A stretch of 64,000 nucleotides of DNA from Lachnospiraceae bacterium (GTDB taxonomy: Bacteria > Bacillota > Clostridia > Lachnospirales > Lachnospiraceae): assembly GCA_017558145.1 (NCBI GenBank), contig JAFYWF010000100.1, forward strand, positions 62,001 to 126,000. Reading direction: 5' to 3'. Of this stretch, positions 9,451 through 17,602 are shown piece by piece. The notes below the pieces were generated by a model that did not search any database, was not told where the DNA came from, and worked only from the letters and a program-made list of their open reading frames with translations. The position numbers were made by a program, and so were the translations under genes. Within the stretch, counting starts at the first letter, position 1, and every line of letters starts with the position of its first letter.

Positions 9451-10372
9451 TTCTTTTTAATCCTCTTTTTACTTTGCGACCAACTTTTTTTAGTTTCATT
9501 TTCATTGTGGTCATTTTTAACTGCAAAGGTGTTAGCTTTGGCATAATTAAATATTCGTACTCATCCTGGTGTTCACGAAGATACTTTGGATACGTCTCAT
9601 CAATTTCCACACATGCAAACTTAGCATCCCTACCAAAGATATCCTGACCGGTCATAATACGATCTACAACTTGTGCCAAAATTTCTTCTTCGTTATACTC
9701 TTGATGGGCTGCTGCCACTACCTTATCGCCAATACGTTTGGCCAGATTCTTTTCTCCATTACCACCCATATAACCAAAGTGCCAACCACCATTAGGAACA
9801 CGGACTCCATTTGTCTTAGCTTCTTTATCTCGTAAATCCCAAAAACCTCTTCCCTGAAGGGTTCCGTAAAAGAATACTTTTGTTCCAAGCCACATAGGAT
9901 GTTCCACACCTTCAAAATCTCCACTATTAGAAAGAAGCTTCCCGCTAATTTCTTCTGCATTTAGGAAGCAATAAAACATTCTCTGTGCTAAATGATAAAT
10001 TTTTCCCATCTCTATTTTAGGAAATAATTCTAATAAGGTATCAGTGTTTGGAATCTCATCCACATCACTAAAAATACAAATATCATCTTCCTTACACTGT
10101 TCTAAGCCTTTTAACAAATGATCCTTTTGAAAATGGTCCATATCATGTGGTTCTATCCCTAAGGGACAATCTTCCACTACAATATGGATAATCTTATGCT
10201 CCCATTTTTTGAACATATCTCTATTTTCCAGAAAGTACAACGGCTTTGGTTCACTGGAAAAAGTATAAGCTGCCTCTTCAATCACAAACTTATCCACATA
10301 AGGATCCATAATCTCCATTCGTAATTTTAATATATCCAATTCATTGAAAAACGGGAAACAATCATAAATCAT
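9431..10372 (-). CDS. Glycosyltransferase family 17 (MGAT3-like)
   Basis: 313 residues that match family 17, best known from eukaryotic bisecting N-acetylglucosaminyltransferase III. Motifs: IYDCFPFFNELDILKLR (residues 2-18), KFVIEEAAYTFS, and the D-x-D site SDVDEIPN (102-109), then GGWHFGYMGG. Bacterial GT17 proteins occur in surface-polysaccharide loci. It is cytosolic with a very basic C-terminal tail (KKVGRKVKRGLKR), likely a membrane-association segment. It sits next to a DUF5672 gene. In this context it probably adds GlcNAc or another hexosamine to the repeat unit; that is inference. Confidence 0.85.
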   Translation of the reverse strand: MIYDCFPFFNELDILKLRMEIMDPYVDKFVIEEAAYTFSSEPKPLYFLENRDMFKKWEHKIIHIVVEDCPLGIEPHDMDHFQKDHLLKGLEQCKEDDICIFSDVDEIPNTDTLLELFPKIEMGKIYHLAQRMFYCFLNAEEISGKLLSNSGDFEGVEHPMWLGTKVFFYGTLQGRGFWDLRDKEAKTNGVRVPNGGWHFGYMGGNGEKNLAKRIGDKVVAAAHQEYNEEEILAQVVDRIMTGQDIFGRDAKFACVEIDETYPKYLREHQDEYEYLIMPKLTPLQLKMTTMKMKLKKVGRKVKRGLKRIGKIFG

Positions 10373-10441
10373 TTTTATTTCTCTTTACTTTCTATTTAAA
10401 ATCTATTCTCACAAACTATTGAGAACCGTAACTTTTGCTTA

Positions 10442-11203
10442 CTATTTAAAATATCTCCAAAGGAGCAATGGGCGAATCACATTTTTAATTTTTTTCCAAA
10501 GCTCCTTCCATGGATTTATAGGTCTTGGAAACTTCTCATTTTGTCCCCACCATTTATGAAAAGCAAATGGGGTAATCCCCACCACTTCCGGTATCGTATG
10601 CTCATGAGCAAAATATTTTGCCACATCTATTGGGGCCCATTTCATTCCTTCCGCTTCAAACAGATGTCTGTTGGTACAACAGATAAAAATATCTTCGTTA
10701 TAGAAACCTTCTTCATCCCGTTCCCATTTTAAACCCGCTTTTTTAGGAAATTCCATCAAACGTTTACTTCGAATAGAGACACTATTTCCTACCCGGCACA
10801 AATTCCCATGAATATCATGGTAGCTGTGCTTGGTCCCCGGCTTTGGTAATGGCCACGGAGATCCAATATAGTCATAATCTAAAAATTCATCTCTCCAACT
10901 CTCCGGATGAACAACAAAACCATCTGCATGAACAATCATGGCAAAGTCTGTTTCAATATAATCTCCTAACTCATATGCCATCTTATAATTAAAACAGTCA
11001 ATATCTGTCAATTTTGATGTATGTTTGTAAGTAATCCCCTTTGGCAAAAATAGTGGTTTTCTATGAGTAATCAATACTGCCTGTCCAAAATCCACTTTAT
11101 CCATACTATATTTCATTGCTTTTATAGTTTCCATCATATTGACACTACTCATAGCAACCAGTGTTACATTAGGAAGCTGCAATTTGCCATTTTTAAATTC
11201 CAT
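10442..11203 (-). CDS. DUF5672-family glycosyltransferase-like protein
   Basis: 253 residues. Recognisable stretches are LPNVTLVAMSSVNMMETIKAM, FAMIVHADGFVVHPESW (about 87-103), YDYIGSPWP and RVGNSVSIRSKRLMEFP, which together match the DUF5672 architecture (a GT-A-like domain with an H-x-D-G-F site). DUF5672 genes are repeatedly found among glycosyltransferases, but a reaction is not established to my knowledge. It is cytosolic with a basic C-terminus. SD AAGGGA sits seven bases before the ATG. Placed between GT17 and GT11, it most likely supplies another sugar of the repeat unit. Confidence 0.75.
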   Translation of the reverse strand: MEFKNGKLQLPNVTLVAMSSVNMMETIKAMKYSMDKVDFGQAVLITHRKPLFLPKGITYKHTSKLTDIDCFNYKMAYELGDYIETDFAMIVHADGFVVHPESWRDEFLDYDYIGSPWPLPKPGTKHSYHDIHGNLCRVGNSVSIRSKRLMEFPKKAGLKWERDEEGFYNEDIFICCTNRHLFEAEGMKWAPIDVAKYFAHEHTIPEVVGITPFAFHKWWGQNEKFPRPINPWKELWKKIKNVIRPLLLWRYFK

Positions 11204-11249
11204 TTGTTATTCCCTTCAAATTTCCTATTCCAAACTGTAGTCTTTCATA

Positions 11250-12287
11250 TTATCTTTTTGCACCAAGCAACAATCTTATTTTTCTTAAAACACCACGACA
11301 AAGTCGGATTCCTTTGTAAAAGTAAAATCTGGATTTACTTTGAATCTTCATAAAAACTAAAGCCATCCCTTCAGGATATACATCTACATTTTTATATTTC
11401 TTGGAAGTCTTCTTATATTCTTCCAACTCATTTCTGCACTCTTCTGCCGTAAAGATCTTACCCTTACGATCCTGATAGTGGAATCCGGTATAAATATTTT
11501 GTTCTGAAGACCAATAGCCATCTGACACATTATGTCTTGCCCAATATTTAGGTGCAATAATATATTTTACCGTTTCACTGGTAAATGCCGGAAAATAAGT
11601 AAATGATGAATTGGCTAACAATAAATATTTTGCATTCTTAATGATAGAATAATCCTTCGCCAAGTCAAAATTATAAGCAGGAATTCCCGGTAAAATCTTA
11701 TTGGCTTCCTTCACATCATTTGTGATTATCATAAAGCGCATATTAGGGTTTATCTTGCGCATATTTTTCATCCCTTTTTTCCAATAGGACTTTTTAATAA
11801 ATAATTCCGGACAGTCCATATAATCAGTACAACGTATATGGAGAATACACAAATCATCCTTGCTAAAGTCATAGCAATCAAATTCCGGCTTTACTTTTAG
11901 CCATTTTTTTATTTCTTCTTTATACTTCAAATAGTAATCTTCTGCCTGCATATTACCCCAAAGCAGAGTATCCGCCGGAACTTTATACATCTCCCAATCC
12001 GTCCCCGCAACATAGGTGCCATGCTGCAAATCATGAGCCGAATTACCTAAATACAATCTTTTTTCTTTTTCATTATAAGTTTGTTTAAAATCTTCTCTCT
12101 TTACTTCTTTTCCAAAATCCAAATCCATAAAGTAGAGACCGCAATCACTATGCATATTATTAGCAAAGGTTTCTTTTCCAAGGACTCCGAATTCCTCTCC
12201 TCTGTCTAACGCGATACATCTTGCTGTAATATATCGAAATAACTGATTCCCCAACCCATCTCCATGGGTTACTTCTGTTCCTATCAT
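11250..12287 (-). CDS. Glycosyltransferase family 11 (alpha-1,2-fucosyltransferase-like), variant motif
   Basis: 345 residues. GT11 signatures are present: GDGLGNQLFRYITARCIAL near the N-terminus (residues 9-27), HIRCTDY at 150-156 and LLANSSFTYFPAF in the last third. Classical members read HxRRGDY; here the second Arg is Cys and the Gly is Thr, so donor handling may differ. The C-terminus has a basic tail after about residue 300. Its ATG (12285-12287) overlaps the ABC transporter stop as TAATG. It is one of three GT11 genes in the window. Probable transfer of fucose (or a related deoxyhexose) to a galactose-type acceptor; specificity not provable here. Confidence 0.83.
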   Translation of the reverse strand: MIGTEVTHGDGLGNQLFRYITARCIALDRGEEFGVLGKETFANNMHSDCGLYFMDLDFGKEVKREDFKQTYNEKEKRLYLGNSAHDLQHGTYVAGTDWEMYKVPADTLLWGNMQAEDYYLKYKEEIKKWLKVKPEFDCYDFSKDDLCILHIRCTDYMDCPELFIKKSYWKKGMKNMRKINPNMRFMIITNDVKEANKILPGIPAYNFDLAKDYSIIKNAKYLLLANSSFTYFPAFTSETVKYIIAPKYWARHNVSDGYWSSEQNIYTGFHYQDRKGKIFTAEECRNELEEYKKTSKKYKNVDVYPEGMALVFMKIQSKSRFYFYKGIRLCRGVLRKIRLLLGAKR

Positions 12288-14047
12288 TATTGTTTTCCTT
12301 CTAATGTTGTTTCTGTAATCTTACCGCCTTCTACCTTAAAAATCATATCGCAATTTTCGATAGTTCTCAGTCGATGGGCTATAATAATCATAGTTTTTCT
12401 ACCATGGAATTTATCAATTGCTTCCATAATAGCTGTTTCCGTTTCTGTGTCTAATGCAGAAGTAGCTTCATCAAATACTAAAATTTCCGGATTATGGTAC
12501 AAGGCTCTGGCAATTCCTAAACGTTGTCTCTGTCCACCGGAAATACGTACTCCGCGCTCACCTACAGATGTGTCTAAGCCTTCCGGAAGACTTTCTACAA
12601 ATTCCTTCATCTGAGCTTCTTCTAACACTTCCCAAATACGTTTGTCATCGATATCTTCGCGATTAACACCAAAGGCAACATTGTCTCTAATCGGATCATC
12701 CGTAAGATATATGTTCTGTGCTATATATCCAATATGACTCAACCAGGATCCATAATTCTCCATGACATCTCTTCCACCACAGGTAATCTTTCCTCCTTGG
12801 ATGTCTAAAAGTCCCATTAAAATATCTACAGCTGTAGTTTTTCCTGCACCGGAGGGCCCAATGATACCTACTGATTTTCCAATAGGAATTCTCATGTCAG
12901 CTTGATCTAATATCATTTTATCTGAGTTTGGATACTTATAGGTTACTTGTTCCAGTGCGATAGACTCTTTCACTTCAATCGGCTCTTTTACTTCAATAGC
13001 TCGCTGGCTTACCTTTTTCTCCATTTTGTAGTCTCTGAAATCCACATTATCATATACAAAGTGGACACTGGGACCATAAAACGCAATATTTGTTACATGA
13101 GTATTGATTCGATTTACACTTGGCATCAAACGTACTGCTGCTACTGCAAACGCCATCATTTGCGGTGCCATCTCCACAATATCCTGTCCCATCATAATAC
13201 AAATTGCCATGTAGGATAATAATCCACCTATACAAATAGTTTCAATCAACAGTCTTGGCATATTATTAAAGACTGTATATTTGCTATTTAAATCCGCACC
13301 ATCTTTTGCATATACAGAATAATTTTCAACAAAGTAATTTTCTTTATGAAGTACTTTTACTTCTTTAATTCCAAAGATAGACTGGTTTCTCCATTTCCCC
13401 ATTCGGGACTGGATTTCCTGATTTTCTTGTCCTAAGCTATTTAATCTTGGTTTCATAATTTTTACAATAATAAATGTCATGAACAATAAAATCACAGAAA
13501 TCATAATTGTCATAACCGGATCTACCACTAAAAGAACTACGCATAAGAAAACAGAAACAACTACTTCTGTCATTAACTGAATAAAAGACATTAAAACAAG
13601 AAATACTTTTGGAATATCACTATCCAAAGTTCTAAATACAGTAGGGATATCTGCATTCAAATAAAACTCATAAGGACGGTTTAAGTACTCATCCATCATA
13701 TAGCTTACCGTTAAAAATTGATTTTTATTAACAAATTTTGCCTGTACATAATTCATAAAAAGAAGGTATGTATTTTTAATCACAAATACTGCTACCACCG
13801 AAAACAAAAGAACAATGATAAATTGCTCCATACTCTTAATTCCAAGCATATCCTGAACCAAAATCACATATTGGTTTGTTGCCAATGCTTCTGCATCTAA
13901 CATAGCTTGTGCTAAGGGCACAATCATTGATACTCCGGCTGTTTCCAACACCGCACCAATCAGTATCATAACTCCCAATCCTGCCACACTTCTCTTCTGT
14001 CTTTTACTTAGTATACTAAATAGCTTTTTGATTATTTCTGTCATCAC
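12287..14047 (-). CDS. PglK-like ABC exporter/flippase (fused membrane and ATPase domains)
   Basis: 586 residues. An N-terminal six-helix membrane domain (about 20-330) is followed by the ATPase: Walker A GPSGAGKTT (397-405), signature ISGGQRQR (502-509), Walker B ILVFDE (522-527), His558 switch. Length and ATPase wording (VFDEATSALD...IIIAHRL) resemble PglK/WlaB, which flips lipid-linked oligosaccharides, more than a drug exporter. A homologue lies at 60.5-62.2 kb. SD GGGG precedes the ATG, and a promoter-like site sits upstream at 14145-14172. It may work as a homodimer flipping an undecaprenyl-PP glycan; substrate inferred from context. Confidence 0.87.
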   Translation of the reverse strand: MMTEIIKKLFSILSKRQKRSVAGLGVMILIGAVLETAGVSMIVPLAQAMLDAEALATNQYVILVQDMLGIKSMEQFIIVLLFSVVAVFVIKNTYLLFMNYVQAKFVNKNQFLTVSYMMDEYLNRPYEFYLNADIPTVFRTLDSDIPKVFLVLMSFIQLMTEVVVSVFLCVVLLVVDPVMTIMISVILLFMTFIIVKIMKPRLNSLGQENQEIQSRMGKWRNQSIFGIKEVKVLHKENYFVENYSVYAKDGADLNSKYTVFNNMPRLLIETICIGGLLSYMAICIMMGQDIVEMAPQMMAFAVAAVRLMPSVNRINTHVTNIAFYGPSVHFVYDNVDFRDYKMEKKVSQRAIEVKEPIEVKESIALEQVTYKYPNSDKMILDQADMRIPIGKSVGIIGPSGAGKTTAVDILMGLLDIQGGKITCGGRDVMENYGSWLSHIGYIAQNIYLTDDPIRDNVAFGVNREDIDDKRIWEVLEEAQMKEFVESLPEGLDTSVGERGVRISGGQRQRLGIARALYHNPEILVFDEATSALDTETETAIMEAIDKFHGRKTMIIIAHRLRTIENCDMIFKVEGGKITETTLEGKQ

Positions 14048-14144
14048 ATTTCCCCATTTACATTTAATTCTTCCCGATCAATAAAATTAACACTAACTTA
14101 TTATTTATCTTTATTTACAAAATAAAAAAGTACACAATTAGTGC

Positions 14145-14172
14145 ATTATAAAATTAATTATAATTACACCAA
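14145..14172 (-). promoter_or_regulatory. Candidate sigma-A-type promoter in the 169-bp gap upstream of the ABC flippase
   Basis: On the minus strand, TTGGTG (14167-14172) and a perfect TATAAT (14145-14150) are separated by 16 bases, about 100 bases before the ABC flippase start. The -35 matches only partly. The gap is very AT-rich, which makes chance TATAAT boxes likely. A 7-base inverted repeat, AGTACAC (14130-14136) and GTGTACT (14175-14181), flanks this promoter and could be an operator, but this is unproven. Confidence 0.35.
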
Positions 14173-14216
14173 CAGTGTACTAAAATTTTTTATGAAATGC
14201 AAGTCTGCTATATTCT

Positions 14217-16502
14217 TCAACCAACTCTGTCTGATTTTTTTACTATTCCTTTTTTGACTATAAAAAGAAAGGCTAGTAAAGAAATCATATTGGCCAAAGT
14301 CCAGTAAAATGGCGGTTCAAATTTTACATTCACATTTCCCCTATAATTCGCAGGAATTATTACTCTAATTCTTGCTTCGTCACTTTTTACAACAGTAAGC
14401 ATCCCATTATCTCCATAAGCTTTATACCCAAAATAACACTGGAGTGGGATATCGATGAACTGTTCTTGGTTTGTAATGTTTACCACATCAACTTTTACTT
14501 TCAATCCATCTTTTACATAATTCTCAAAACTAACTGAATTCCCATCTGATACAATCGGATCTTTTACATCTACAGAACCAAGATTTAATAGTGTATATTC
14601 ACCATAAGACAATGCATCATAAGAATCACTTTCATCATGATCATAAATACGATCTTCCAAAACGGCTTGTGACATATATCCTGATACATATCTGGCACCA
14701 TGCACATAGGAAAGCATTACTACTACAATCAATATATATTGTATTACTTTTTTATTTTCTCGCATTGCATAACTACAAACCACTGTAGTGATTGCTGCAA
14801 TCATGACTGTAGAAACTCCTAACCATCTGTACGGAAACTGTAAAATTCTTAATATTGGAGTTAAAAAGGCAAGGTTTTTATATATCCATTTATAAGGGAA
14901 AATATTGGTAGATGCAATAACTGTGATAATAAAGATTAGAGTTAATATCCCTAATGGCAGTTTTATCGCCTTCTTTTCCTCTATCAGCAATATATATATT
15001 GCTATTCCCATAATACACAAGCTGGTTATTCCTATAGATATAGGCATCTCCATATACATCCCATTTAATACCTCTTTTGTATACTCTTGGTACGATATTG
15101 AAAAAATTTGGCCTATATACGCGGACCATTGGTATAATGGTCCTAAGTCAACTGTTATAATGTCGTTTTTTACAAAAGAATCCAAAAAAGGAACGATAAA
15201 ATACGCATTGACTAAAAGCACTCCTGCTAATGCTTTTAAAAGAGCCCTTAATATATCCTTTTTCAGAGTCTTCTTAATGGCAAATAACATAAAAAACAAT
15301 ACTGTAATAAATGCCAATATTGTAGAAAGTAAATGTGTCGAAATCAAACCCGAGGTTCCTAATACAATATATATCCATGTTTTTTTTGTATTTTCTTTAT
15401 AGTATATTTCCCAAAATCCAAGAAGCAATAATGGAAAAAATGCCATTGCAGTCCATTCGCCTACAACTGCTCTTTGATAAATATTTATTAATCTAAATAA
15501 TCCTACTACATAAATTGATGAAGCAATTGCCCCAACTATTTTTTGATTTCCTCCTATTTTTTTTAAGGAAAAATATGCAATAGCCAATGTCACTACATTC
15601 ATATATACTATAAAAAATTTATATGCTGTCGCCAATGAAAATCCGGATAAATACAGTAACGCGGGAAGATACATAAATGTATCTCCATAATAAATTCCAC
15701 TTGCATAGCCGTAACCATTCATCCAATCCGGCATAATATAAACTGGAAAATACCCCGCTTTGATACTTTCAGCAATCTCATATATTCTGTGCATATGAAA
15801 ACGAAGATCTAAACCTTCTCCGATTCTTTCCTGCATTAATGGCATACTCGCTATAAACATAGCACCGGCCATCAGAACTATCGTTAGTGCATTTTCCTTC
15901 AAAAACTTTTTGGTATATTCTTTTTTTACCATTATCAACCAAAGAATAATATCAAAGCATGCAAACAAGGTAACAAGCAAAATACCATCATGCAATGTAC
16001 TTTGCAAATTACAATATTCAATTTTAATTTCTCTCACTAATAAATATACCGGTAAATTATCATCTATTCCATTTTCCACCTGTACCGACAATTCATCCGC
16101 ATGTACATGTACCCGATAATTCATTTGAGAAAAATTTTGTAACAAACGACCTTTTCCAGACTCTAAATAACCAACTGAGCGATCCTCACGAATAATTTGA
16201 GACCAGCATCCATTAAGTCCACTTCCTTTTACATTATTCGTTTCATAATGAACTGTGACATTATAAACCCCTCTATCTAACAAAAAGGAATCGGAAAGTA
16301 TTTTTTTGTGTGATCCTTCATATGAATGGTCCACATAAATCCCATTTTCATCCTCTCTCCCTTCGGCACTTACAACAAAATTTCCATCCGATAAGATAAT
16401 ACTCTCTCTGGGTTGAATCTGATGCAGCGTTGTTGCAAGCAAAAATATCATTTGTGCAATTAACACTCCATAGATTACTTTTTTGTTTTTTTTCTTTATC
16501 AT
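14217..16502 (-). CDS. Large GT-C-like membrane protein with PTPS-related domain
   Basis: 761 residues. One N-terminal helix is followed by an extracytoplasmic beta-rich domain (about 35-170), then about 11 helices, a second extracytoplasmic region (about 610-735) and a final helix. The segment EGLDLRFHMHRIYEIAESI (about 229-247) followed by GYFPVYIMPDWMNGYGYASG matches the membrane region named 6-pyruvoyl-tetrahydropterin-synthase-related, now generally seen as a GT-C/YfhO-like fold. It likely transfers a sugar from a polyprenyl-phosphate donor on the outer face; inference. SD GGAG is five bases from the ATG. Function unassigned. Confidence 0.7.
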   Translation of the reverse strand: MIKKKNKKVIYGVLIAQMIFLLATTLHQIQPRESIILSDGNFVVSAEGREDENGIYVDHSYEGSHKKILSDSFLLDRGVYNVTVHYETNNVKGSGLNGCWSQIIREDRSVGYLESGKGRLLQNFSQMNYRVHVHADELSVQVENGIDDNLPVYLLVREIKIEYCNLQSTLHDGILLVTLFACFDIILWLIMVKKEYTKKFLKENALTIVLMAGAMFIASMPLMQERIGEGLDLRFHMHRIYEIAESIKAGYFPVYIMPDWMNGYGYASGIYYGDTFMYLPALLYLSGFSLATAYKFFIVYMNVVTLAIAYFSLKKIGGNQKIVGAIASSIYVVGLFRLINIYQRAVVGEWTAMAFFPLLLLGFWEIYYKENTKKTWIYIVLGTSGLISTHLLSTILAFITVLFFMLFAIKKTLKKDILRALLKALAGVLLVNAYFIVPFLDSFVKNDIITVDLGPLYQWSAYIGQIFSISYQEYTKEVLNGMYMEMPISIGITSLCIMGIAIYILLIEEKKAIKLPLGILTLIFIITVIASTNIFPYKWIYKNLAFLTPILRILQFPYRWLGVSTVMIAAITTVVCSYAMRENKKVIQYILIVVVMLSYVHGARYVSGYMSQAVLEDRIYDHDESDSYDALSYGEYTLLNLGSVDVKDPIVSDGNSVSFENYVKDGLKVKVDVVNITNQEQFIDIPLQCYFGYKAYGDNGMLTVVKSDEARIRVIIPANYRGNVNVKFEPPFYWTLANMISLLAFLFIVKKGIVKKSDRVG

Positions 16503-16540
16503 ATGCGCTCCGCTCTATACTTAGCCTTTCTTTATTTCTG

Positions 16541-17572
16541 CTAATTTTTCTTTGAGAATAAGCATAATTTCTTAACAAATCCACAAATTATATGCAATAA
16601 AATTGCCCATATCAATATCACTATCATTGTAACTATATTTTCAAGAACTATAGTATTATCTAACAATATTTTTTTATGTATTAATACTACTTCTTCTTGT
16701 GCACAATATAACTCAAAAGAAATTATTCCAAGGAATGTAAATATCTTCAGTACAATTTCCCCTACTTTCTTAAAATTATTTTCTATGAACCAAAATACTT
16801 TAGCTAGAAGTATACTACCACATATCCCCATTAAAAAATTAGGAATACAACAATTTGAAGTAGGAACCACAAAATATTGTTCTTTGATATTAGTAAAATA
16901 AGATAAATATACTCCTAACAAAAAACCAATAATAATTAATATCCATCTTTGTTTATTGATAAAAACCTCTTTCACTTTCATCAAATCTCCAAGATATATT
17001 CCCGCTATAAAAATGGGAATTCTATTCGTAAATCCATAAAAATCTCCTCGTATCACATCTTTTAAAACCATGGACAAAAATAACCATATCATCCACACAC
17101 AAATAGTAAATTCCAACTTATTGGACGACTGTCTAAAAATTTTGTAATATAAAGGAAATAATAAGTACACAGTCAATATTGCCGGTACAAACCACAATAA
17201 CTGATAAATACTTTCTGTATAAAAACGTACACAGGTAACATTCTTAAGAAAAGTAATAATATCCCATTTCCTTGTAAAAATCAGAATCACACCGGTTAAA
17301 AAGAACGCAGGATATATATTTATAAATCTTCTGAAATAGAATTCCTTGAGGTTATACTTATTAATAGCATGAACCAAACCTAATCCGGAAACAAAAAAGA
17401 AGATGTCCACACCTGCAAATCCTGTCTTTTTAATAAAATACTCTACTCTCCAAATTGCACTATATTGTTCCGAAGCAACCGTCCATGCATGAAATATTAA
17501 AATCCAAACTGCTGCAAATCCCATAATCGGAGTTCTATACTTGCTAAGTAACTTTAATGAATTACCTTCCAC
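16541..17572 (-). CDS. Acyltransferase family 3 (OafA-like O-acyltransferase)
   Basis: 343 residues with about 10 membrane helices. N-terminal pattern IMGFAAVWILIFHAW (residues 16-30, with the family His28) then GFAGVDIFFFVSGLGLVHA and FYFRRFINIYPAFF fits acyltransferase-3 (R-x10-H and F-x-x-R regions partly recognisable). These enzymes O-acetylate or otherwise acylate surface sugars across the membrane. The start is GTG, eight bases after AGGTGAG. No SGNH domain is fused. A second family-3 protein lies at 58.8-59.8 kb. Confidence 0.85.
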   Translation of the reverse strand: MEGNSLKLLSKYRTPIMGFAAVWILIFHAWTVASEQYSAIWRVEYFIKKTGFAGVDIFFFVSGLGLVHAINKYNLKEFYFRRFINIYPAFFLTGVILIFTRKWDIITFLKNVTCVRFYTESIYQLLWFVPAILTVYLLFPLYYKIFRQSSNKLEFTICVWMIWLFLSMVLKDVIRGDFYGFTNRIPIFIAGIYLGDLMKVKEVFINKQRWILIIIGFLLGVYLSYFTNIKEQYFVVPTSNCCIPNFLMGICGSILLAKVFWFIENNFKKVGEIVLKIFTFLGIISFELYCAQEEVVLIHKKILLDNTIVLENIVTMIVILIWAILLHIICGFVKKLCLFSKKN

Positions 17573-17602
17573 TTTTCTATCTCACCTTTCTTTTACATCC
17601 AC

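Noticed and set aside
14905..15402. 165-codon plus-strand open frame
   Set aside because: Antisense to the helix-rich PTPS-related gene; low-complexity hydrophobic composition from complementing membrane codons.
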